From assembly GCA_017479885.1 (NCBI GenBank), contig JAFVBR010000010.1, positions 1 through 64,000 of the forward strand: a DNA stretch of 64,000 bases, given 5' to 3'. Positions 55,130-63,743 of this stretch are shown in pieces. The position numbers and the translations under genes were made by a program. Under the pieces are notes generated by a model. The model saw only the letters and a list, made by a program, of their open reading frames with translations. It had not been told where the DNA came from and did not search any database. This DNA is from Paludibacteraceae bacterium (lineage in GTDB: Bacteria; Bacteroidota; Bacteroidia; Bacteroidales; Paludibacteraceae). Position 1 is the stretch's first letter. Each line of letters opens with the position of its first letter.

Positions 55130-56192
55130 AAGGCAAAAGACCAACATTGAGCCAGGTAAGCACAAACCGATAATAGCCATCACCTCAGGCGACCCCAACG
55201 GTGTGGGATATGAAGTGATACTGAAAGCAGTGAACGACCCTCACATCTGCGAGATATGCACCCCCGTGATATACGGAAACATGCACATCGCCCGCCTTCA
55301 TCTTCACACCCTTGACGAAGAGATGCAAAACATGCAACTGAACCTGACAAGCAAAGTCAGCGAGTGCCAGAAGGGCAAAGTGAACATCATCAACTGCTAC
55401 TCAGACGACACACCAATCAGATTCGGTGAGAACACAGCAGAAGCAGGGAGAGCCTCGCTGATGGCCCTGACCCGCGCGACTGATGACCTGAAGGCAGGAG
55501 AGGTGGACGCAATAGTGACAGCACCCATCAACAAGCGCAACATACAGTCGGACAAGTTCCATTTCTCGGGTCACACAGAGTATCTGACGCACAAGTTCGG
55601 CAACGGCAATGACTCCCTGATGATGATGGTGAGCGACATGATGCGAGTGGCATTAGTGTGCAACCACGTACCTATCAGTCAGGTTCCCCAGCATATAACA
55701 GAAGAGAAGATACTGAGCAAACTGACGATGCTGAACAAGACTCTGCGTGAGGACTTTCTTGTACGCAAACCTCGCATAGCGGTACTTGCGCTCAACCCCC
55801 ATGCGGGAGACAACGGTCTTCTTGGTGAGGAGGAGCAGAACATCATCAGTCCTGCGATAAAGAAAGCCTACGATGAAGGCATCATGGCGTTCGGTCCCTA
55901 CTCCGCCGACGGTTTCTTCGGAGCCGGCAAGTACAGCAGTTTCGACGCCATATTGGGAATGTATCACGACCAGACACTGATACCGTTCAAGTCGCTCGAC
56001 ATGTCGGGCGTGAACTTCACGGCAGGTCTTGACATAGTGAGGACCTCTCCCGACCACGGCACCGCCTACGAGTTGGCAGGCAAGAACGAGGCTGACCCTG
56101 CATCGATGCGGAACTCGCTGTATTTGGCAATAGACATACTGCGTACGCGAGAGGAGAACAAAGAACTGAAGAAGAATGCGATGGGAGAGTGA
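55116..56192 (+). CDS. pdxA: 4-hydroxythreonine-4-phosphate dehydrogenase
   Basis: 358 aa. It is the NAD-dependent enzyme of pyridoxal-phosphate synthesis, with IAITSGDPNGVGYEV, APINKRNI, FSGHTEYL and the metal-site stretch GMYHDQTLIPFK, then FTAGLDIVRTSPDHGTAY. Length and motifs are complete. It acts in the DXP-dependent pathway with PdxJ, which is not nearby. Confidence 0.95.
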   Translation: MENTERQKTNIEPGKHKPIIAITSGDPNGVGYEVILKAVNDPHICEICTPVIYGNMHIARLHLHTLDEEMQNMQLNLTSKVSECQKGKVNIINCYSDDTPIRFGENTAEAGRASLMALTRATDDLKAGEVDAIVTAPINKRNIQSDKFHFSGHTEYLTHKFGNGNDSLMMMVSDMMRVALVCNHVPISQVPQHITEEKILSKLTMLNKTLREDFLVRKPRIAVLALNPHAGDNGLLGEEEQNIISPAIKKAYDEGIMAFGPYSADGFFGAGKYSSFDAILGMYHDQTLIPFKSLDMSGVNFTAGLDIVRTSPDHGTAYELAGKNEADPASMRNSLYLAIDILRTREENKELKKNAMGE

Positions 56193-56300
56193 GTTTAAAG
56201 TTGAGAGTTGAGAGTGGAGAGTGGAGAGAAGTTGAGAGTTGATAGTTAATAGCGAATAGCGAATAGTTAATAGCGAATAGTTAATAGTTAAAAGTTAATG
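56193..56300. repeat. GTTGAGAGT and GTTAATAGCGAATA repeats in spacer
   Basis: A GA-rich run (TTGAGAGTGGAGAG) passes into repeats of AGTTAATAGCGAATAG that fill the pdxA-DUF4837 spacer. Confidence 0.7.
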
Positions 56301-56304
56301 AATT

Positions 56305-57339
56305 ATGAGACGTACAATCATTTATGTGTTGACGGTGAGTTGTGCGCTGAGTTGTATGCTGAGCGGATGCAAAGACTCGGGTCGTACGCTGACCAGTGCG
56401 ACAGGAAGCATATATGAGATGCTTGTAGTAATAGACAAAGGAATGTGGGATGGCGAGACCGGGAGCAGCATAAAGAGCTATATGGGTGCCGACATGCCTT
56501 GCATGCCCCAGATGGAACCCTATTTCACAGTGACTCAGGTGTCCCCGCAACTGTTCGATGACTTTCTGAAGCCCACCCGCAACATACTATACGTGGACAT
56601 CAATCCGGACCGATACACCCAGTGTAAGGCTAAATATCTGACGAATGTGTATTCCCAGCCACAAGCTGTATGCCATGTGCAGAGTCCGAGCGAGGAAGAG
56701 TTTATAAGTTATTACGAAGAAAACAAAGAGCAGATGCGCAATTGGTTTGTGCGTCAGGAGCTGACCCGACAGGGCCGTTTCTACCGTAACTACAAAGCTA
56801 CAGACACTCGGGAGGCAGTTCAGAAACGGTTCGGCGCAGACATCTGTGTTCCATCGGATTATATACTGGTAAGGGATAGCTCTGATTTAGTATGGGCAGT
56901 AAACGACGGCGGTAGTTTGAGACGCGACCTTATAATATGGAGCTATCCATATACATCAGAGGATCAGTTGACCCGTGAGTCCCTTTTGAAGAAGCGTGAC
57001 GAGGTGTTAGGAAAGAATGTGAGCGGGTCGTTGGAAGGCACATATATGGGTACGGAATACAAGCATATAGCACCGGAGCTGACAGCCATCAACATAAACA
57101 ACCGCTGGTGCGCCGAGTTGAGAGGACTATGGAAGATGCAAGGTGGCGAAGCAATGGGCGGTCCGTTTGTGGAACACACAAGGATAGATGAGATAAACCA
57201 GAGAGTGGTGACAGCGGAGGTATATATCTTTGCCCCCGGTCAGAAGAAGCGCAACCATCTAAGACAAGCAGAAGCGATACTGTACACCCTGCGCCTTCCT
57301 CAGGAGATAAACCAACTGAAAGAAGTGGAAGTGAAATAA
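56305..57339 (+). CDS. DUF4837 lipoprotein
   Basis: 344 aa. The signal ends with a lipobox MLSGC (C22). The sequence (SATGSIYEMLVVIDKGMWDGETGSSIK, later WSYPYTSEDQLTRESLLKKRDEVL) fits DUF4837, a Bacteroidota lipoprotein family of unknown function. It is 13 nt upstream of the SGNH hydrolase gene. Confidence 0.85.
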   Translation: MRRTIIYVLTVSCALSCMLSGCKDSGRTLTSATGSIYEMLVVIDKGMWDGETGSSIKSYMGADMPCMPQMEPYFTVTQVSPQLFDDFLKPTRNILYVDINPDRYTQCKAKYLTNVYSQPQAVCHVQSPSEEEFISYYEENKEQMRNWFVRQELTRQGRFYRNYKATDTREAVQKRFGADICVPSDYILVRDSSDLVWAVNDGGSLRRDLIIWSYPYTSEDQLTRESLLKKRDEVLGKNVSGSLEGTYMGTEYKHIAPELTAININNRWCAELRGLWKMQGGEAMGGPFVEHTRIDEINQRVVTAEVYIFAPGQKKRNHLRQAEAILYTLRLPQEINQLKEVEVK

Positions 57340-57352
57340 GGGAGAACCGGTT

Positions 57353-58045
57353 ATGAGAGCACACATTATTCTTTCAGTACTGCTACTCAGCGCATTAACG
57401 GTCAATGCTCAGAACGACAAACAGCACGACTGGGCACAGTTCTACCGCTATGCAGAAAGCAATGCAGCCATAACAGAAGGCAAGATAGAGAAGCCACGGG
57501 TAGTGTTCATGGGCAACAGTATCACCGACCACTGGGCACAGCAACGTCCTGAGTTTTTTGACATGCACAATTTTGCAGGCAGAGGTATCAGCGGACAGAC
57601 CAGTAGCGAGATGCTTGTAAGATTTCAGGCTGATGTGATAGACCTTCATCCAAAATATGTTGTGATATTGTCCGGAATCAACGATATTGCGCGAAACAAC
57701 GGCTACATCTCTCTTAATCATATACTTCAGAATATCATTTCAATGTGCCAGATAGCCAAAGTTAACAAAATAAAGCCTATAATATGCTCGCTGACTCCTT
57801 GCAAGCAATTCACATGGAGAAAAGAGTTACAGCCTGCCGAAAACATAGTAGAGTTGAATAAGATGCTACGTGAGTATGCAAAGAAAAATCATATCACGTA
57901 TGTGGACTATTGGTCGGCTCTTGCAGCCGATGACAAAGGTATGAGGGCTGAATATACCACCGACGGCTGCCACCTTACTGCCGAAGGCTATTCGGTTATG
58001 GAAGAGATAATTCTTAATACTTTGCGAAAGGCAGGAATAAAGTAG
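57353..58045 (+). CDS. SGNH/GDSL-type hydrolase
   Basis: 230 aa. A signal peptide (1-19) is followed by all SGNH blocks: VFMGNSITDHW (Ser nucleophile), GRGISGQTS (Gly), ILSGINDIA (Asn) and TDGCHLTAEGY (Asp-x-x-His). It is an extracytoplasmic esterase, perhaps a deacetylase of polysaccharide or a lysophospholipase. The downstream gene starts at the next base. Confidence 0.9.
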   Translation: MRAHIILSVLLLSALTVNAQNDKQHDWAQFYRYAESNAAITEGKIEKPRVVFMGNSITDHWAQQRPEFFDMHNFAGRGISGQTSSEMLVRFQADVIDLHPKYVVILSGINDIARNNGYISLNHILQNIISMCQIAKVNKIKPIICSLTPCKQFTWRKELQPAENIVELNKMLREYAKKNHITYVDYWSALAADDKGMRAEYTTDGCHLTAEGYSVMEEIILNTLRKAGIK

Positions 58046-58609
58046 ATGGGTAAACCCGCTATAATATTGATAGTTCTATCTGTAGCACTGATTATTCTGC
58101 TTGCTGTGATGATTGTGCTCATACGTATCAGTACCAAGCAGCAACTGCAGCGCAATCGTGAGGAACTACTGCATCTCAGAGAACAACTTGGAGACTTGAT
58201 GCCGCCCAGGCTCAAGGCTCTTGACGATTGGAAAGTAGAACTGCATACCGCACTACGATTAGCAGACAAAGATCGTCCGCACAAACGAGGCGAGGAGCGC
58301 GACCAATATGACAGGCAAGTTCTAAACCACATGCTGCACTACGAGCGATTTGCTGAGTTTTTCAAGCAGACAAACAAGCGCCTTGACGGTTTTGCAAGCA
58401 GACTAAAAGAGCAGTTTAGTCTAAGCGATAGAGAAATAATGTTCGTTTGTCTTTCTGCATTGAGTCTATCGGACGAGCAGATTGCTCTCATTATGGAGTA
58501 CTCTACGGCAAGCATTCCGACAACAAGAAAACGTATAGGTAACAAACTCGGAATTGCTAATTCTGCAGATTGGAAAGACCGAATCCTTGGTCTTATTAAT
58601 CAAGATTGA
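58046..58609 (+). CDS. Membrane-anchored helix-turn-helix protein
   Basis: 187 aa. One membrane helix (about 5-26) is followed by a coiled coil (30-60), a charged middle and a C-terminal helix-turn-helix resembling LuxR-type ends (SLSDREIMFVCLSALSLSDEQIALIM, then IPTTRKRIGNKLGI). Similar C-termini occur in Bacteroidota TPR regulators. Its ATG directly abuts the stop codon of the SGNH gene. Target genes are unknown. Confidence 0.65.
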   Translation: MGKPAIILIVLSVALIILLAVMIVLIRISTKQQLQRNREELLHLREQLGDLMPPRLKALDDWKVELHTALRLADKDRPHKRGEERDQYDRQVLNHMLHYERFAEFFKQTNKRLDGFASRLKEQFSLSDREIMFVCLSALSLSDEQIALIMEYSTASIPTTRKRIGNKLGIANSADWKDRILGLINQD

Positions 58610-58705
58610 CAATTTGTGTCGGTTTTTCTTATTTGGACATTACGTAACACAAAGATTTTCAATACAACTCAAACATTCGTTGTGTTGCATTTTATTGTAA
58701 ATATA

Positions 58706-58737
58706 TTTGTTCAACACAAAATAGCACACTACCTTTG
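58706..58737 (+). promoter_or_regulatory. Promoter ahead of a truncated lipoprotein
   Basis: TTTG (58706-58709) is 20 nt from TACCTTTG (58730-58737). From 58610 to 58705 nothing else is seen. Confidence 0.7.
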
Positions 58738-58808
58738 CATCCGAAATTTCAAAGCAAACGGTACTTGCGCAAGTGCTATTTTATTAACTCCCCCAAAAAC
58801 AAACAACA

Positions 58809-58961
58809 ATGAAAGCAAACAACAAAACACTCAAACTATTTGCTGCCATTCTTCTCGGCAGTATACTTTTTTGTTCATGCCAAAATGAACATGAAACTAA
58901 AGATTTCACTGATTTTAATGTTACGTCTCTAAATATCCTGATAGTTTTGAGTTATATTTAA
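58809..58961 (+). pseudogene. N-terminal stub of a lipoprotein
   Basis: 50 codons: a full lipoprotein signal (MKANNKTLKLFAAILLGS, lipobox LFCSC, C24) and about 26 residues, then a stop. The promoter is intact. It looks like the start of a longer lipoprotein cut by a frameshift or deletion, unless a real 50-aa lipopeptide is made. Confidence 0.5.
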
Positions 58962-59002
58962 GTGGTCGTTTTAATAATTTAATACAATATTTTTAGACTC
59001 TT

Positions 59003-59488
59003 ATGAAAAGACATGTTTCATACGTAGAATTCAAGCGTCCTGTGCCAATGAAACAAGAATGGTTGTATTACCTTTTATATTGGATTATAGTGGTACTGAC
59101 TGTTATATTAGTAGCGACACTACTCTCATTAGTGCCATGTATAAATGATACTTTATTGCATTTCCCTATATATTTTGCAATTGCAGGAGTTATTATAAGT
59201 ACAATTAGTGTTATTCTGAAGTACACGAGTTACTTAAGAATCCATAATGATGGAATAATTGAAGTGAGGAACATGGTGGATTTCGTTCGAAAAAGAATAT
59301 GCATATCTAATATAAAGTCCGTGAATGCTACTATTTATAATCATCTGTTTTATGAATATTATAAAGTGATAATGATGATGGATGATAACTATACAATAGC
59401 AGCATATATTGATGACTACATGGTTTTTATTAAAGAACTGAAAAAGTATAATCCCAATATTAATGTATCTGAGTTTCCTATAGTATAG
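59003..59488 (+). CDS. Small membrane protein, PH-like C-terminal domain
   Basis: 161 aa, AT-rich. Two membrane helices (about 20-45 and 53-75) are followed by a short beta-rich part (LRIHNDGIIEVRNMVDFVRKRICISNIKSV) like bacterial PH domains. It is not recognised further. It may be a late arrival, given its base composition. A strong terminator follows. Confidence 0.55.
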   Translation: MKRHVSYVEFKRPVPMKQEWLYYLLYWIIVVLTVILVATLLSLVPCINDTLLHFPIYFAIAGVIISTISVILKYTSYLRIHNDGIIEVRNMVDFVRKRICISNIKSVNATIYNHLFYEYYKVIMMMDDNYTIAAYIDDYMVFIKELKKYNPNINVSEFPIV

Positions 59489-59500
59489 TGATAATAGCAA

Positions 59501-59534
59501 AAAGAAGCGAGTCTCTGTTGAGACTCGCTTCTTT
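59501..59534. terminator. Bidirectional terminator
   Basis: A perfect 15-bp stem AAAGAAGCGAGTCTC/GAGACTCGCTTCTTT with loop TGTT lies between convergent genes. Confidence 0.92.
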
Positions 59535-59576
59535 ATCGATAGTTATTAGGTTGATAAGTTGATAGGTACATAAGTA

Positions 59577-61727
59577 TTATTTGATAACTATAGCCTTTAT
59601 GCCATCTCGTTCCATGAGAGCATTGACAGTAGGTTCTCCTCCCCGGAATCGCTTGTATAGGTCCATAGGTTTCTCAGTACCACCTCTTTCGAGAATATTC
59701 TTTCTGAAGAGGTCAGCCGAAGTCTTGTCGAAGATGGTTCCTCCTCTTTTTTGTGCCGCCTGCTTGAAGACGGAGAAAGCATCAGCATCAAGCAGTTCGG
59801 ACCATTTGTAACTATAGTATCCGGCAGCGTATCCACCGGAGAAGATGTGCGTGAATGCAGTCTGCATGTGTGTACCCGGGACATCCGGCATGACCTGCAC
59901 CTGTTGCATAGCGTTGTTGCCGAAGTCGATGACCGCCTGTTGGACAGTCTGACAGTCGCTGACTTGGAAGGGTTCGGTGATGGTATGCCAAGCCATGTCG
60001 AGGTATCCGAACGAGAGTTGGCGGACACAAGCATAGGCAGCATGGTAGTTGGATGAAGCCTTAATCTTGTCGATGAGCTCCTGCGGCATGCTCTCCCCTG
60101 TTTTATAGTGCTTTGCAAAGGTGTCGAGGAACTCCTTCTCGTCGATGAAGTTCTCGTTGAACTGTGATGGTAGTTCTACAAAGTCACGCGGAACATTGGT
60201 ACCTGACATGGAAGCATATTGGCAGCGAGAGAGCATACCGTGTAGTCCGTGTCCGAACTCATGTAGGAAAGTGCGTACCTCATCGTAAGTCAGCAATGCG
60301 GGCTTGTCGTCAGTAGGACGGGTGAAGTTCATCACATTGACAATATGTGGACGACTGTCTGTCTTGCCGTCCATCCATTGAGGCTTGAAGTCGTTCATCC
60401 ATGCTCCTCCGCGCTTACCCTCACGGGGGTGGAAATCAGCGTAATAGACGGCAAGGAACTTACCCTTTTCATCAAACACTTCATAAGCATAGACCTCAGG
60501 ATTATATACTGGAATGAGCTTGTTAGGTTTGAAAGTGATACCATAGAGCCGTTTGGCGAGTCCGAAGACGCCCTGCTGAACGGCATCGAGGGGGAAATAC
60601 TGTCTGATTTCGTCATCGCTGACTTGGAACTTTTCGTTCTTGAGTTTTTTGGAATAGTAGCTCCAGTCCCACGGCTGCAGCTGTGCATAGAATCCGTGCT
60701 CTTGTGCGAAGTTCTGCATTTCCTCGACCTCCTGTCGTGCTACAGGCATGTAGTTGTCGCGTAGCTGGTCGAGCAGTTTATAAACGTTATCTTTGTTCTC
60801 CGCCATTGTTTTGACGAGTGCCTTGTCGGCATAAGTTGTTTTGCCAAAGAGTTGTGCCAGTTCCAATCGTGCATTGACAATATCGATGATTATCTGCGTG
60901 TTGTCAAATTCGCCTCCTACACAACGGCTGTTGTAGGCGGTATAGAGTTCTCGGCGTATGTCCCGGTTGTTGCAGTCCTGCATGACGGGAATGTATGTAG
61001 TGGGCTTGAGGTCGAGCATCCAACCAGTTTTGCCTTTCTTGGCAGCGTTGTCAGCGAGCATTTGCTTGGTGTCGTCATTAAGTCCGTCGAGGTCATTCTC
61101 GTCGGTGACAAGCATAGTCCACGCGTTGGTAGCCTTGAGCACATTCTGTCCGTATTGTAGTGTGAGCCTGCTGAGACGTGCTGAGAGGTCTTTGTACTTG
61201 ATTTTGTCCTCGGGAGAGAGGTTGGCTCCGTTGTTGGCAAAGGAGTCGTAGATATCGTCAAGCATCTTGCTCTGCTCCTTGGTGAGACGGAGTTTGGCCT
61301 TGTTGTCATAGACTGTTTTGATTCGTTGGAAGAGTTTCTCATTGAGACGAATGGTGGCACTATACTCAGACATCATGGGTGAGAGCTGCATCTCAATCTC
61401 CTGGAGTTGGTCGTTGGTCTCAGCTGAAGTGAGGTTGTAGAAGCATGAAGCGACGACCGAGAGCATCTGTCCAGCCTTCTCGTACGCCTCGATAGTGTTT
61501 TGGAAGGTAGGCGCCTTGGGGTTGTCAGCGATGTCGTCAATCTCTTTTAGTCCCTGCTTCATAGCCTCTTCGAAAGCAGGCATATAGTGCTCGGGCTTAA
61601 TTTGGTCGAAGGGATAGGTGCCGTGTGGTGTTTTCCAGTTCTGATAGTTGAAGAAGGGGTTGTTGTTGTCCGCCATGAGAGGCAGAGAAGTTGCAGCAAT
61701 AGCCATAATGAGAATAATCTTTTTCAT
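59577..61727 (-). CDS. dcp: M3-family peptidyl-dipeptidase (Dcp-like)
   Basis: 716 aa from 61727, chosen for the signal peptide MKKIILIMAIAATSLPLMA; 61820 only adds unrelated residues. The zinc motif HEFGH sits in FLHEFGHGLHGML, with a later glutamate ligand in the helical bundle. It removes C-terminal dipeptides from oligopeptides. The signal peptide places it in the periplasm. It lies 20 nt after the carbohydrate-binding-like gene. Confidence 0.93.
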   Translation of the reverse strand: MKKIILIMAIAATSLPLMADNNNPFFNYQNWKTPHGTYPFDQIKPEHYMPAFEEAMKQGLKEIDDIADNPKAPTFQNTIEAYEKAGQMLSVVASCFYNLTSAETNDQLQEIEMQLSPMMSEYSATIRLNEKLFQRIKTVYDNKAKLRLTKEQSKMLDDIYDSFANNGANLSPEDKIKYKDLSARLSRLTLQYGQNVLKATNAWTMLVTDENDLDGLNDDTKQMLADNAAKKGKTGWMLDLKPTTYIPVMQDCNNRDIRRELYTAYNSRCVGGEFDNTQIIIDIVNARLELAQLFGKTTYADKALVKTMAENKDNVYKLLDQLRDNYMPVARQEVEEMQNFAQEHGFYAQLQPWDWSYYSKKLKNEKFQVSDDEIRQYFPLDAVQQGVFGLAKRLYGITFKPNKLIPVYNPEVYAYEVFDEKGKFLAVYYADFHPREGKRGGAWMNDFKPQWMDGKTDSRPHIVNVMNFTRPTDDKPALLTYDEVRTFLHEFGHGLHGMLSRCQYASMSGTNVPRDFVELPSQFNENFIDEKEFLDTFAKHYKTGESMPQELIDKIKASSNYHAAYACVRQLSFGYLDMAWHTITEPFQVSDCQTVQQAVIDFGNNAMQQVQVMPDVPGTHMQTAFTHIFSGGYAAGYYSYKWSELLDADAFSVFKQAAQKRGGTIFDKTSADLFRKNILERGGTEKPMDLYKRFRGGEPTVNALMERDGIKAIVIK

Positions 61728-61747
61728 TTTATATAAAGAGTTGGTTA

Positions 61748-62392
61748 TCAGTTGAAGAATAGCTCTTTGAAGAATTCGGGTCTGTGGAAATCGGGAGCAG
61801 GCGTGTCGATGGGCGCCCACGAGAGGTAGTGCATAGCCGATGTACCGTCAGCGCATTTGTAGAAGTTGCAACGTATGCTCCGAGGCAGTTGGCCGTCAAT
61901 TCCCAGAATAGAGAACGGAACGGCAACACAGAGGTCCCACGTGAACTGTCCGTCAATCTCACAGAAGGGGCGTCTGCCGAGTGATGAATAGCGCTTAATG
62001 AGCTTGAGTTCGTCGTTCTGGAGATGCTGTACATCTTCGGTTCGTGAGAGGCGTCTGGACGCAGAGCATGTCCCGATACAGTTGAACTCGAGATTGATGT
62101 AGTGTTTGCCATCGGGCAGCAGACAGAAGAACTCGACACAGGAGTCCTTGTAAACATCGGAGTTGTCTTCTGTATAAACGGCTTTGAGCATAATACCGTT
62201 GACGTGCCACTTGATAAACAAGGTGTCGTCGGTTCGTGCGAGCATGACAGACGTAAGCGGTTTGTAGGGGAACTGCTTCTGCCAGTTTACTTTGTCTATT
62301 GACAGGCTGAGACATGCGTCGTCGAGCAAGGCGTTGACCTGCTCAATGCTTTTCCCTTCAAAGGCGGGGCAGTAAGGAATGGTTTGTGTCAT
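61748..62392 (-). CDS. Carbohydrate-binding family 9-like protein
   Basis: 214 aa from 62392 (MTQTIPYCPAFEG); a longer in-frame reading from 62719 lies inside the upstream gene and is rejected. The layout (LFIKWHVNG, then DSCVEFFCLLPDGKHYINLEFNCIGT and WDLCVAVPFSILGI) matches the CBM9-like/DOMON fold of Bacteroidota. It has no signal peptide. One nucleotide separates its start from the upstream stop codon. Confidence 0.82.
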   Translation of the reverse strand: MTQTIPYCPAFEGKSIEQVNALLDDACLSLSIDKVNWQKQFPYKPLTSVMLARTDDTLFIKWHVNGIMLKAVYTEDNSDVYKDSCVEFFCLLPDGKHYINLEFNCIGTCSASRRLSRTEDVQHLQNDELKLIKRYSSLGRRPFCEIDGQFTWDLCVAVPFSILGIDGQLPRSIRCNFYKCADGTSAMHYLSWAPIDTPAPDFHRPEFFKELFFN

Positions 62393-62393
62393 A

Positions 62394-63731
62394 TTATTTT
62401 TTATCTCCTCTAATGAGGTTGATGTCTCCTGAAAGTTGATAAACTCCGACGGCAGCCGGGCGCTTCTTGGTGACCTTGTGATATGTCCCGTCAGGCTCGG
62501 CATCGGCACCTTTAGCGCGGATGACGTAATAGTACGCACCTTCGGCGGCAGGCCGCCCGTTAACTGTACCATCCCACCCTTTGGCAGGGTCGGACCAGTG
62601 ATACACGAGTTTGCCCCAACGGTTATACACCCAGCAATCGAACTCGATGATACTTCGGTACATGACTCTGAACTCATCGTTGCGCCCGTCACCATTAGGT
62701 GTAAACACATTAGGAACAAGCAGTTGCGAAGTGCTGACGCTGACTGTTATCTCCATCGAGTCGGTCTGACACTCGTCGTTGCTGACCCATAGCAGCACTC
62801 GGAACTCACCGAAGTCGTCGAAGACATAGCGGTGCGACTCATCGCTACGCTGTGCAAACATGTCGTTACCTATATACATCTGCCAGCGGTAGTACTTGGC
62901 AGTAGGCGTAGCATTGGCTTTGAAAAGGATATCGAGCGGTGCACTACCCTTGAGTTGTGTATCCTCAACCGGTCGCTCCACCTCGTTGGTCCGCATGTTC
63001 TCCGCCTCAGTGCCGCGTACAGTGGTGACCGTGGTGGGATGAGCAGCCACCGCCCATGCGGTGTATATACCGCTGGAGAGAGAGTCCTGTTCGAGCCCGA
63101 GAGCCTTGGAGATATTGTCCACACGGATGACAAACTCGGTGTCGCACAGGGGTGCTCCCACTACAATATTCTCCTGCAGGCGGTGTGTCTCTTGCACAAG
63201 CGAGTCCTCCCACGCCTCCCCATTCCATGCGAGCGTGGTGTAACTGATGTCACATTCTCGGTCGATGACGTGCTTGGAGCCGTATTGCGTACGATAGGAC
63301 ATCTCAGGCATATCGGCAGCGAGCGTGAGACGAGTGTCGCGGCAGCGGTTGGGATTGTCATCATCAGCATTGAGGAAGAAGAGTTGGGGTTTGTACTTGG
63401 AATAGTCAATCACCCAGAAGGTTGTTCTGACACCTCCTGCATAGAGGATGTATCCGGTATTGTCATCCATGTTCATCCACTCGTCCATTCCCGAGTCGGC
63501 GAGCAGCACGGAGTCAGCCCCGTTCATGCGGTAGAGCTTGTCGATAGCCGCCTGCGTACGTATCAGTGCATCAGTGAAGTCTTTGAAGATGAACACATGG
63601 TCTATACCTGACGGATTGGACAACTCGTATGCATCGGGTGCACTAACAACACTCTGCGCATACACAGCCGTTCGATGGGTGAGAAGCAATACTGAGAGTA
63701 TAAGGAATAATATTTTTGAAAGTCGTTTCAA
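62394..63731 (-). CDS. T9SS type B sorting-domain cargo protein
   Basis: 445 aa. A signal peptide (1-25) is followed by beta domains including a PKD-like one (about 265-335). The C-terminal 90 residues hold the gliding-motility-type sorting domain (VPNVFTPNGDGRNDEFRV, then VYNRWGKLVY and AAEGAYYYVI). Type B domains send proteins out through the type IX system and tether them through the SprF/PorP-type partner. This shows the organism has a type IX secretion system. Confidence 0.9.
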   Translation of the reverse strand: MKRLSKILFLILSVLLLTHRTAVYAQSVVSAPDAYELSNPSGIDHVFIFKDFTDALIRTQAAIDKLYRMNGADSVLLADSGMDEWMNMDDNTGYILYAGGVRTTFWVIDYSKYKPQLFFLNADDDNPNRCRDTRLTLAADMPEMSYRTQYGSKHVIDRECDISYTTLAWNGEAWEDSLVQETHRLQENIVVGAPLCDTEFVIRVDNISKALGLEQDSLSSGIYTAWAVAAHPTTVTTVRGTEAENMRTNEVERPVEDTQLKGSAPLDILFKANATPTAKYYRWQMYIGNDMFAQRSDESHRYVFDDFGEFRVLLWVSNDECQTDSMEITVSVSTSQLLVPNVFTPNGDGRNDEFRVMYRSIIEFDCWVYNRWGKLVYHWSDPAKGWDGTVNGRPAAEGAYYYVIRAKGADAEPDGTYHKVTKKRPAAVGVYQLSGDINLIRGDKK

Positions 63732-63743
63732 GGGCTTTGCTGT

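Noticed and set aside
62393..62719. Longer start for the carbohydrate-binding-like gene
   Set aside because: The extra residues lie fully within the upstream T9SS cargo gene in another frame; 62392 starts at the family N-terminus one base after that gene's stop.
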